From: an uncultured Bacilli bacterium
GTDB lineage: Bacteria > Bacillota_I > Bacilli_A > RF39 > UBA660
Direction of reading: 5' to 3'
Length of the DNA: 64,000 nucleotides
Assembly (NCBI GenBank): GCA_934162265.1
Contig: CAKPHZ010000002.1
Span: 6,949 to 70,948, forward strand
The notes beneath the pieces were generated by a model that saw only the letters and a list, made by a program, of their open reading frames with translations, was not told where the DNA came from and searched no databases. Made by a program: the position numbers and the translations under genes. Shown piece by piece: positions 26,300 through 33,728 of this stretch; positions within the stretch are counted from its first letter, which is position 1; each line of letters opens with the position of its first letter.

Positions 26300-26618
26300 G
26301 TATATTATTGTAAGAACTTATTGTGATAGTTTAGATATTTCTAATAAAATTATCTCTTGTTTATTAGAAAAGAGATTAGTTGCTGGTAGTCAAATTGTTG
26401 CTATTACTTCAGAATATTGGTGGAATAATGAAAAAAGAAAAAAAGAGGAATTTCAATTATCTTTTCGAAGTAGATATGATTTATTTCCTGCGATTAAGAA
26501 AGAGATTTTAAATATTCATTCGTATGAAGTACCAGAGATTTCTTGTATAGAAATATTAGATGGTAATCAGAAATTTTTTGATTGGATTGATAAAGAAGTA
26601 GAGAGGGGTGTTTTTTAA
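26292..26618 (+). CDS. cutA: CutA1-like divalent cation tolerance protein
   Basis: A 108-residue CutA1-family protein, a ferredoxin-like trimer of uncertain role once linked to copper tolerance. Family landmarks are the LLEKRLVAGSQI strand-helix, the aromatic SEYWWNNE strand (usual form SxYxWxG), the FRSRYDLFPAIKKEI helix, and HSYEVPEISCIEI (consensus HPYEVPEI). It overlaps the genes on both sides (8 bases upstream, 1 base downstream). Confidence 0.85.
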   Translation: MSKYIIVRTYCDSLDISNKIISCLLEKRLVAGSQIVAITSEYWWNNEKRKKEEFQLSFRSRYDLFPAIKKEILNIHSYEVPEISCIEILDGNQKFFDWIDKEVERGVF

Positions 26619-27244
26619 TGACAAAAATAAAAAATATTGTTTTTGATATTGGAAATGTAATTCTTCACTTTGATTTAGATGAGGTTCTTCCTCACTTTGC
26701 TTCTAATGAGGAGGAAAATGACTTTTTACTTAAGGAAGTTATTCATTCTCCAGAGTGGCTTTCTTATGCTTTAATTGATACGGGTTTTCTTTCTAGGGAG
26801 CATGCAATTTCTATTGTAGAGGATAGAACAAATCATAAAAATGATTCATTAATAGAAAAATTTTGGTATCATTATAATGAATATAGTTTTATTGATGATA
26901 AAGTACTTTGTTTGATTTTAAATTTAAAAAAGAAGGGGTATTCTATTTATTTACTTTCTAATATTAATGAGTATACATTTAAATCTATTTATGATAGTAA
27001 ATTATTTGATATAGTAGATGGATATGTATTGTCTTATCTTGAACATCAGGTAAAGCCATATAAATCTATTTATTTGACTTTGTTAGATAGATTTAAATTA
27101 AAACCAAATGAATGTTTATTTATTGATGATAATAAGAAGAATGTTGAAACTGCTAGAGATTTGGGAATGATAGGTGAGGTAGTTACTCCTGACTCTTATA
27201 GTAGTGTTTATGATGTTTTAGAGAAAAATAAAATTAATGTGTAA
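26618..27244 (+). CDS. HAD-superfamily phosphatase-like hydrolase
   Basis: A 208-residue haloacid-dehalogenase-type hydrolase of subfamily IA. Motif I is VFDIGNVI: the catalytic Asp is followed by Ile-Gly, the usual second Asp being replaced as in several YihX-like proteins. Motif II is LLSN, motif III includes the Lys in VKPYKSIY, and motif IV is FIDDNKKNV. The substrate is probably a sugar phosphate or similar small phosphate ester; not determinable here. Its ATG shares a base with the cutA stop. Confidence 0.82.
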   Translation: MTKIKNIVFDIGNVILHFDLDEVLPHFASNEEENDFLLKEVIHSPEWLSYALIDTGFLSREHAISIVEDRTNHKNDSLIEKFWYHYNEYSFIDDKVLCLILNLKKKGYSIYLLSNINEYTFKSIYDSKLFDIVDGYVLSYLEHQVKPYKSIYLTLLDRFKLKPNECLFIDDNKKNVETARDLGMIGEVVTPDSYSSVYDVLEKNKINV

Positions 27245-27286
27245 TAAAGTGTCATTATTAAATAATGAATTTACTAATTAATATAT

Positions 27287-27338
27287 AAAAAAACTGAAAT
27301 TTATTTCTAAAAGTTAGATATTATTTCAGTTTTTTTTG
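27287..27338. terminator. bidirectional terminator between convergent genes
   Basis: AAAACTGAAAT (ending 27300) pairs with ATTTCAGTTTT (from 27323), with an A run on one side and T run on the other, so it can serve the HAD gene and the minus-strand gene that ends at 27359. Confidence 0.75.
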
Positions 27339-27358
27339 TTTATTTGGGAGAGTAATTT

Positions 27359-28426
27359 TTAAGTTATTTTTCTTCTTCTTACTAAAGATGAATTCGTTTT
27401 CTTTTCTTCATTAAGATAATTATCTCTTTCAATTGGTTTTATTGATTGAAAAGAAGTTTTTTGTTTTTGAGCATATTGTTCTAAATTTCTTTTATTTTTC
27501 TGTTGATTAACTTTTAAGTTGCTAATTTCTTCCATTTGTTTTTCAATTAATCGTTTTAATTTATCTTGTTCTAGTTCGTTATCAAATTCTGTTTCGATTG
27601 TTTTGGGTAGTTTGTTTTCTTCTAATAGATTATTCATCTGGTTAAATAGTTTTAAATGATTATTATTTCTTCTTTTTAGATAAGTAGCACTACAGATGGT
27701 TCCTAAAGTAAAGGTAGAAAATGGGATTAATAAACTTCCTGGATGACTAATCATAATTGTTGGAATACAAGAAAAAAACATTATAAATGTACCCGTTGCT
27801 AGGGATAACATAATTGTATTTAGGATTTTTAACTTTTTTGGTAATCTTACATCCCAAAAATAGTCAGCTATAAATTTCTTTGTTACAAGTAGGTCTAATT
27901 TATCAGTTCCTTCTTTTATTCTTTTTTCTAATTCTTCTTTTTTGGGGGGATAATCATTAGAAAATTCCAAATCTTTTTGCTTTAATACATTGATACTTTG
28001 ATTGATAATTTGATTTCTATTTTCTTTTTTTCTTATTTCAAGTTGGCATTTTGCTTGTTCTTCTAACTGTTCAAATTTAGTTGTAGCAGAAGAAAAACTT
28101 TGTAGTAGTTTTTTTGTTTGATATTTTCTATCTAAGAAAATTTGACTTATTTTACCTATTGCTATAGAGCCACCAAATAAGGCAAGTGAAAAGCTATAAG
28201 TAAAAATATTAGTAGGGATACTTAAGATGCTTGTTATTAATATACAGCTTGCAGCTAATAATAAATAAGTTATTGTCGAAAAAGAAAAAATATTAATTAA
28301 CTTAAATTCAGAACTATTCATGCGAAGTATTCTTTTTTTCTCCCTCATCATTTCGATTTGGTTTTCATTTTCCTCCTGTTGTTTTTTTAACTCTATTATA
28401 CTTTTTATTTGTTCATTCTCATTCAT
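27359..28426 (-). CDS. unknown coiled-coil protein with two pairs of membrane helices
   Basis: I do not recognise this 355-residue protein. It begins with a charged coiled coil (1-40), has a hydrophobic pair at about 45-93 (ITYLLLAASCILITSIL and FTYSFSLALFGGSIAIG), a long central coiled coil, a second hydrophobic pair at about 203-248, and another coiled coil to the end. Such architecture suggests a membrane scaffold or division-associated protein, but nothing specific. It is a single minus-strand unit with its own promoter and terminator. Confidence 0.5.
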   Translation of the reverse strand: MNENEQIKSIIELKKQQEENENQIEMMREKKRILRMNSSEFKLINIFSFSTITYLLLAASCILITSILSIPTNIFTYSFSLALFGGSIAIGKISQIFLDRKYQTKKLLQSFSSATTKFEQLEEQAKCQLEIRKKENRNQIINQSINVLKQKDLEFSNDYPPKKEELEKRIKEGTDKLDLLVTKKFIADYFWDVRLPKKLKILNTIMLSLATGTFIMFFSCIPTIMISHPGSLLIPFSTFTLGTICSATYLKRRNNNHLKLFNQMNNLLEENKLPKTIETEFDNELEQDKLKRLIEKQMEEISNLKVNQQKNKRNLEQYAQKQKTSFQSIKPIERDNYLNEEKKTNSSLVRRRKIT

Positions 28427-28452
28427 ATTTCTCTTCCTTTCTTTTTCAAACT

Positions 28453-28480
28453 ATTTTATCATAAAATACTTATTTTTCAA
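28453..28480 (-). promoter_or_regulatory. promoter of the minus-strand coiled-coil gene
   Basis: On the minus strand, TTGAAA, 16-base spacer, TAAAAT with TG in front (extended -10), 27 bases before the ATG. The spacer contains AAGTATTTT, the complement of the motif seen at gene ends. Confidence 0.5.
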
Positions 28481-28527
28481 ATTGATTTTAGTAAAGAAAT
28501 AATAAAAGTATTTTTTGGTTTCTTTCT

Positions 28528-28653
28528 AAAAAGACTATCTTAAATTTTCTTTTTATATTATAATCAATATGGAAAGCAAAATAATACAAAAACACCATGT
28601 TAGTATTAGATTATAATAAATTAAAAAAATAGGAGGAAGAAAAAATGGTTAGC
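28528..28653 (+). repeat. duplicated promoter and 5' end of the ABC ATPase gene, copy 1
   Basis: 37 bases (28528-28564) match 29575-29611 exactly, including TATATTATAAT that serves as the -10 region. Similarity continues: an ATG at 28597 opens an 18-codon frame (MLVLDYNKLKKIGG) that mirrors the true ABC ATPase start (MLVLECNKVFKKIGH) at 29650. This copy is therefore a truncated duplicate of the transporter 5' end. It now supplies the promoter and the AGGAGGAAG ribosome site of the 286-residue gene. Confidence 0.75.
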
Positions 28654-29505
28654 ACATCTAGAATTTTAGAATGGAATAGGGTTAGTAGTGAAGAAGAATT
28701 ATATGAATTATTAAATCAATATCATTGGATACTTTCGGAAGAGGTAATAGCTTATTTAGAGCTTTTAATTAATTTAAAAGTTTCTGTGTATGAGTATAAT
28801 CCGCTTGTTTCTCCAGAAATGAAAGAATTTTTATTAGAATTAGATCTTTATCGTAAGATAGCTATTTATAATATTTATTATCGAACACAAAATTTATTAA
28901 TCAAAAATAATGAAGGAATCGATTTAGAAATTTCTAATAATGAAAATGGTATGGAACATTTAAATGTTGTAGGAAAAATAGATAATCATAAATTTAATAT
29001 TTTTTCTTTTCAGTATTCATCTGATAATATACAGAAAAATCATTTGTTATTTCAAGATGGTTCTTCAAATAAAATAAGAAATCTTTATATTGGAGATTCT
29101 TCTCTTTATTTAACGAAAGTTGATCCTAATTTAAGAGAGAAAGAATTGTTAAGTATTTTGGAAAGTTATGAAAAAGAATCACAAAAGTCTAATCCCTATG
29201 GCGGACATAAAAATAAATATGGTGGTCCTTCAACAAATTGGAATTTAGAACACCAAAGAACGCTAAAAAATTTGACAGATAATTACCGCGAAATAGAAAG
29301 TCATGAAGAATTAACAGCAACAGATCAAAGAATTATTCAAGCCCAAGAATATTTCTATCAGCTATTGTTAAATGATTTTCATGTGAAAGAAAGTGATTTT
29401 TCTGAAGAAAAATATCCTTCTTCTCAGAATTCAAAACGAATGAATAAAGTTTTGAAAAAAGAATATCCAGGAACAAAAATTAAAACAAATATTCAATATT
29501 GGTAA
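28645..29505 (+). CDS. unknown 286-residue protein
   Basis: Not recognised. A soluble protein with no signal peptide or membrane helix; the N-terminal 70 residues are helical, the middle has beta-type segments (FNIFSFQYSSDN, RNLYIGDSSLYLT), then a Gly-rich KNKYGGPSTNW linker and a helical, Gln- and Asp-rich end. AGGAGGAAG precedes the ATG. It is the only gene between the two copies of the duplicated ABC 5' region, so it was probably brought in with, or left behind by, that event. Confidence 0.5.
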   Translation: MVSTSRILEWNRVSSEEELYELLNQYHWILSEEVIAYLELLINLKVSVYEYNPLVSPEMKEFLLELDLYRKIAIYNIYYRTQNLLIKNNEGIDLEISNNENGMEHLNVVGKIDNHKFNIFSFQYSSDNIQKNHLLFQDGSSNKIRNLYIGDSSLYLTKVDPNLREKELLSILESYEKESQKSNPYGGHKNKYGGPSTNWNLEHQRTLKNLTDNYREIESHEELTATDQRIIQAQEYFYQLLLNDFHVKESDFSEEKYPSSQNSKRMNKVLKKEYPGTKIKTNIQYW

Positions 29506-29574
29506 ATGAAAAAAATACTGATTTAGTTTATTCTTTTTATAAAGAGAAGACTAGGTAAGTATTTTTTTGTTTCA

Positions 29575-29690
29575 AAAAAGACTATCTTAAATTTTCTTTT
29601 TATATTATAATGAATGTGGATGGTGAAATAATGCAGAAAGAAGTGCATTATGTTAGTATTAGAATGTAATAAAGTTTTTAAGAAAATTGG
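29575..29690 (+). repeat. duplicated promoter and 5' end of the ABC ATPase gene, copy 2
   Basis: The intact copy: exact 37-base match at 29575-29611 with TATAAT at 29606-29611, then the real start of the ATPase gene at 29650. The distance between copies is 1047 bases. Confidence 0.75.
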
Positions 29691-30546
29691 GCATCATGTG
29701 ATTGTTTCTGATTTATCTTTTTCTTTAAAGGAAGGGGATATTTTGGGATTTATTGGTCCTAATGGTGCTGGGAAGACTACCTCTATTAAGCTGATGTTAG
29801 GGTTGCAAAGTTTAAGTGGTGGTAGTGTAAAAATTTTGGGTTATGATATCAAAAAAGATTTTGTTAAAGCAATTAGACAGGTTGGGGCGATTGTTGAGAA
29901 TCCTGATTTGTATATGTATTTAACTGGATATGAGAATTTGAAAATTGCTTCTGTTTTTTATCAAGTAGATAAGAATAGAATTGATGAAGTGGTTAGGTTA
30001 GTTGGTTTAGAGGAGCGTATTCATGATGCAGTAAAGAATTATTCTCTTGGTATGCGTCAGAGATTAGGGATTGCTGTTGCTATTCTTCATCGACCTAAGT
30101 TATTGATTTTGGATGAACCAATGAATGGTTTAGATCCAGAGGGAATTAAAGATTTAAAAAATATTTTGATTACTTTGGCACGTGATTATTCGATGGCTAT
30201 TATGATTTCTAGTCATATTTTATCAGAGTTGGAATCTTTTTGTACTAGGATTTGTATTTTTTCTAAGGGAAGAGTAGAAAAGGATGCTTCTATTGCAGAA
30301 ATTAAAAGAATTACAGAAAAAGAACGCTACTGTTTAGAGGTTAGTGATACAAATTTAGATTCTATTTTAACTTCTTATCAGGTTCTAGATAATGAACATA
30401 TTGAAGTTTCTACAACAAGGGAGAATATTGTTAATATTTTAAAAGCTCTATTATTAAATGATATTTTTGTATATGAAGTAAAAAGAGAAGTTTTATCTTT
30501 AGAAGATGTTTTCTTAAAAGTGATGGAGGCATCTCATGATATTTAA
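29650..30546 (+). CDS. ABC transporter ATP-binding protein (BcrA/CcmA type)
   Basis: A 298-residue ATPase of the ABC-2 exporter class. Walker A GPNGAGKTT at 36-44, signature YSLGMRQR at 131-138, Walker B LLILDE at 151-156, and the H-loop SSHILSELE. The sequence resembles BcrA-type subunits used for peptide antibiotic or lipid export. It overlaps the permease gene by 11 bases. Expression probably starts from the duplicated TATAAT promoter at 29606. Substrate unknown. Confidence 0.9.
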   Translation: MLVLECNKVFKKIGHHVIVSDLSFSLKEGDILGFIGPNGAGKTTSIKLMLGLQSLSGGSVKILGYDIKKDFVKAIRQVGAIVENPDLYMYLTGYENLKIASVFYQVDKNRIDEVVRLVGLEERIHDAVKNYSLGMRQRLGIAVAILHRPKLLILDEPMNGLDPEGIKDLKNILITLARDYSMAIMISSHILSELESFCTRICIFSKGRVEKDASIAEIKRITEKERYCLEVSDTNLDSILTSYQVLDNEHIEVSTTRENIVNILKALLLNDIFVYEVKREVLSLEDVFLKVMEASHDI

Positions 30547-31957
30547 ATTAATGAAAATAGAACTTTTAAAAGTATTGAGAAAAAAGGGAATTTATGTTAT
30601 TTGGGGAGTGATGCTATTATTTTGTTTTTTTAATAATTTTTTGTATTGGCGGGATTATGATAAAGATGGTAGATATTTATATGAAGAAAAAGAAAATATT
30701 CAAGAAGAAATAAAGAATTTAACTAAGGAAAAAGATTCTGTTGTATTAGGAACTGATGCTAGGATTATGTTAGAAACAAAGATAGAACTTTTAAAATTAA
30801 AGTCAACTTTTTCTAAAAATTCATGGCAATATTTTAAAGTAAATGATTATTTATATGATGCTTTATATGAGAAAAATAAAGATAGTACTAATTTAGAAAA
30901 AGTTAAGTATTATGATACTTTAGTTTCGAAGTTTAAAAATAATGATTATTCTTATTTTTGGCATTTAGAGAAGAAAGATTTAGAGAGTCAAATTTCTTTT
31001 TTAAAGGAAGAACAAGAGAATGGGGAAGGTGATACTAATCTTCAGAAGAATCTTGAACAAAAAGAAGAAGAATTGTCCATATTAAACTATCGAATTAAGA
31101 ATCGTATTGTTGAAGATAATGGGTATTTGAATGAGGCGTTGTCAACTTATCTTAGTTCACGAGATAAATTAAAGGAGCTTTCTAAAAATACTTATCAAGA
31201 AAAAATGGTTTATCAAGAAGTGAAAAGAGAAATGAAGATTAGTGAGACTGTTCTTTTAGATAGAGTGAATTATCCAAAAGAAAACACTTTAAATTCATTA
31301 ATCAAAGGAATAATGGATGATTATGAACTTTTCTTTGTTATTATTCTTTTGATGGTTAGTGCATCTTTAATTTGTGATGAATTTCAAAAGGGAACGGTTA
31401 AGTTTCTCTTGATAAAACCAGTAAGTCGATTTATAATATTATTAAGTAAATATTTTACTTCCATACTTGTTCTTTTGATGAGTGTTCTTCTTGTTTTTAG
31501 TTTTCAATTTGTTTTAGGGGGAATATTTTTTGGAGTAGATTCTCTACATTTAGGAGTAATTGTTTATGATTATGGATTAGATAAAGTACTTCATTTGAAT
31601 GTGTTTCTTTGGTTTTTAATCTCTTTATTATCAAAGATGCCTTCGATGCTGATGCTTAGTTTAATCGCTTTTCTACTTGGAATCGTAACCTCATCAACGA
31701 TAATTTCTATGATTATTCCTTTGATGTTATCTATCTTTTCTTCTTCTATGTTAGAACTTGCTATTTCTCATCGACTTTATTGGATGAAGTATTTTCCTAA
31801 TTTTGTTTGGAGATTTTCCTCTTATTTATTTGGAAAGTCTTCTGGATTAGAGGGGTTAGATTTTTGGTTTTCTAGTATTTGGTATAGTTTATATTTTGTT
31901 GTTTTTCTTCTTTTAGTAAGAGAAATATTTAAACGAAAAGATATTAAGAATGTATAA
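30536..31957 (+). CDS. ABC-2 type transporter permease
   Basis: A 473-residue membrane subunit. One helix near the N terminus (about 19-38) is followed by a long polar coiled-coil section (about 45-255) that should lie outside, then five or so helices (FFVIILLMVSASLICDEFQKGTVKFLL marks the conserved ABC-2 core, though that phrase spans the helix and coupling region). It pairs with the ATPase encoded immediately upstream. The large external domain is like those of exporters for bacitracin-type peptides, but the substrate is not known. Confidence 0.8.
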   Translation: MIFKLMKIELLKVLRKKGIYVIWGVMLLFCFFNNFLYWRDYDKDGRYLYEEKENIQEEIKNLTKEKDSVVLGTDARIMLETKIELLKLKSTFSKNSWQYFKVNDYLYDALYEKNKDSTNLEKVKYYDTLVSKFKNNDYSYFWHLEKKDLESQISFLKEEQENGEGDTNLQKNLEQKEEELSILNYRIKNRIVEDNGYLNEALSTYLSSRDKLKELSKNTYQEKMVYQEVKREMKISETVLLDRVNYPKENTLNSLIKGIMDDYELFFVIILLMVSASLICDEFQKGTVKFLLIKPVSRFIILLSKYFTSILVLLMSVLLVFSFQFVLGGIFFGVDSLHLGVIVYDYGLDKVLHLNVFLWFLISLLSKMPSMLMLSLIAFLLGIVTSSTIISMIIPLMLSIFSSSMLELAISHRLYWMKYFPNFVWRFSSYLFGKSSGLEGLDFWFSSIWYSLYFVVFLLLVREIFKRKDIKNV

Positions 31958-31969
31958 GGAGGGGTAAGA

Positions 31970-32596
31970 ATGGCTTCTACTTTAAGAAAAATGATTACGA
32001 GTTATTTTCCAGATGTTTGGCCGGTAATTATTATCATTACGGTAATTTGTTGCTCCCTTAGAGTTTCTTATTTAATTTTACATAGGGAGAAGTTTTGTTT
32101 TTATAAAGAGTTATTTATGTTACTTTTTATTCTTTATGTGATGTGTTTATTTGAAGTTGTTACCATTCAAGATGATAATTATGGATTATCTAATTTTATT
32201 CCTTTTAGGGAAATATTTCGCTATCAAGTAGGAAGTCGTTTATTTATTAAAAATATTATTGGGAATATTTTATTATTCTTACCTTATGGTTATTTTGCTA
32301 GTGATTATTTGAAAGTAAAAAAAGTATGGTGGATTGCTGGACTTACCATGGTTATTTCTTTAACGATTGAGATTGTTCAATTAAATATTGGGAGAACTTT
32401 TGATGTAGATGATATGATTTTGAATACATTAGGAGGAAGTATAGGTTTTTTCATTTATTATGTTTTAGATAGTTTAAGAGAGAGATTGCCTGATTTTTGT
32501 AAGAGTGATGGATTTGTTAATTTTGTTGTTATTGTTATTTTTATTGTAGGGATTATTTATTTATTTGATTTACATGTAATGGAGTTTATTTCTTAG
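31970..32596 (+). CDS. VanZ-like membrane protein
   Basis: A 208-residue protein with about five membrane helices and the VanZ family pattern: NFIPFREI, a helix with GNILLFLPYGYF, then LTIEIVQLNIGRTFDVDDMILNTLGG, where the Glu, Gln and the DVDD acidic run are the conserved residues. VanZ in enterococci gives low-level teicoplanin resistance; chromosomal homologues are of unknown function. AAGGAGGGG stands upstream and the gene follows the ABC permease by 12 bases. Confidence 0.85.
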   Translation: MASTLRKMITSYFPDVWPVIIIITVICCSLRVSYLILHREKFCFYKELFMLLFILYVMCLFEVVTIQDDNYGLSNFIPFREIFRYQVGSRLFIKNIIGNILLFLPYGYFASDYLKVKKVWWIAGLTMVISLTIEIVQLNIGRTFDVDDMILNTLGGSIGFFIYYVLDSLRERLPDFCKSDGFVNFVVIVIFIVGIIYLFDLHVMEFIS

Positions 32597-32612
32597 AAAG
32601 TTGAGGTTTTTT

Positions 32613-33053
32613 ATGTTTGATATTATTAATAATTATCATGAAGAGGTATTAGAGTTAGATATTTTGGAAAAGTATGTGACATATGTTGTAGAAAAGTTGA
32701 AGTTAGAGAAGGCTATATTTAATTTTATATTAGTTGATGAAGAGGAGATTCATGAATTAAATAAAACTTATCGTAAAGTAGATAGACCTACTGATGTGAT
32801 TACTTTTGCTTTAGAGGATGGAGATGATTTTCAAAATCCTGAGTTTAGGACTTTGGGAGATGTTTATATTTGTGTTCCTATAGCGTATAAGCAAGCAGAG
32901 ATGTATGGACATTCTAGAATTCGAGAAATTTGCTTTCTAGCAACACATGGGATTTTACATTTGCTTGGCTATGACCATATGGAAGAGGAAGAAGAGAAAG
33001 TGATGTTTTCTTTACAAGAGGAGTTGTTAAAGGGTTATGAGATTAATCGGTAA
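32613..33053 (+). CDS. ybeY: endoribonuclease YbeY (rRNA maturation)
   Basis: A 146-residue zinc ribonuclease for 16S rRNA 3' maturation and ribosome quality control. The metal site is HGILHLLGYDH (H-x3-H-x5-H), preceded by RPTDVITFAL and the LGDVYI strand, as in the family. I start at ATG 32613 with GAGG six bases upstream rather than an in-frame TTG at 32601, which overlaps the ribosome site. It heads the conserved Bacillota chain ybeY-dgkA-cdd-era-recO. Confidence 0.92.
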   Translation: MFDIINNYHEEVLELDILEKYVTYVVEKLKLEKAIFNFILVDEEEIHELNKTYRKVDRPTDVITFALEDGDDFQNPEFRTLGDVYICVPIAYKQAEMYGHSRIREICFLATHGILHLLGYDHMEEEEEKVMFSLQEELLKGYEINR

Positions 33054-33447
33054 AATGAAAGTGAAAAAATTATTAAAGAGTCAAGGTCGGGCAAAGTTTA
33101 GAGAAAGTGCATCTCACGCGATGGATGGGATTACTTATACAGTAAGTCATGAGAGAAATTTTAGAATAGAACTTGCTGCTGCTTGTTTGGTTACGCTCCT
33201 TAGTTATTTTTTGAAAGTTAGTGTAGTAGAGTGGTGTATTTTGCTTCTTACTATTTCTCTTGTTTTAGTATTAGAGATGGTTAATACGGCGATTGAGAGA
33301 ACTGTTGATTTGGTGACTAAAGATTATTATGAGCTTGCTAAAAACGCAAAAGATGTTGCAGCAGGAGCAGTGCTTGTTGCAAGTATGTTTTCTGTTGTTC
33401 TTGGGATATTGATTTTTTTACCTAAGATTATTAGTTTATTAAAGTAA
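33037..33447 (+). CDS. dgkA: diacylglycerol/undecaprenol kinase (DgkA family)
   Basis: A small integral membrane kinase of up to 136 residues with three membrane helices. The signature is LEMVNTAIERTVDLV, followed by AKDVAAGAVLVAS, both in the active site; the N-terminal AxxG-type SHERNFRIE segment is present. In Bacillus the homologue phosphorylates undecaprenol, feeding peptidoglycan lipid carriers. The ATG at 33037 overlaps ybeY by 17 bases; an ATG at 33055 just after the ybeY stop is an alternative and neither has a strong ribosome site. A perfect palindromic terminator begins in its stop codon. Confidence 0.9.
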   Translation: MRLIGKMKVKKLLKSQGRAKFRESASHAMDGITYTVSHERNFRIELAAACLVTLLSYFLKVSVVEWCILLLTISLVLVLEMVNTAIERTVDLVTKDYYELAKNAKDVAAGAVLVASMFSVVLGILIFLPKIISLLK

Positions 33448-33466
33448 AATACTTATAAGTATTTTT
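33446..33466 (+). terminator. palindromic terminator after dgkA
   Basis: AAAATACTTATAAGTATTTT is a perfect 20-base palindrome (33446-33465) followed by more T. It differs by one base from the hairpin at 36493-36513 on the far side of the helicase gene. Confidence 0.7.
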
Positions 33467-33506
33467 CTTTTCAGATTAGAATTTTGATAGTTTAAGGAGA
33501 TGTGAG

Positions 33507-33728
33507 ATGAAAAAGTTAAGTGGAAGAGTAGTTGAAGTTTTTATTCCAGATAATATGAATCAAGAAGTAGGGTTTAGAGTAGAAACTAATGAAGGAATAA
33601 AAGAAATTATAGAAGAACAAGATGAATATAATGCTAAAATATTAAGAGAAGATAATGTAATTGTTACAGAACAAATTATTGATGGAAAATATTTTATTGA
33701 TATAGAATTAGGGGAAAAGTATGAATAA
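33507..33728 (+). CDS. unknown small protein preceding the helicase
   Basis: A 73-residue acidic protein made mainly of beta-type segments (SGRVVEVFIPD, VGFRVETNEG, DNVIVTEQIIDGKYFIDIEL), compatible with a small OB- or SH3-like barrel. Not recognised. AAGGAGATGTGAG precedes the ATG and its end overlaps the helicase start by eight bases, so the two are translationally coupled and probably act together. Confidence 0.6.
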   Translation: MKKLSGRVVEVFIPDNMNQEVGFRVETNEGIKEIIEEQDEYNAKILREDNVIVTEQIIDGKYFIDIELGEKYE

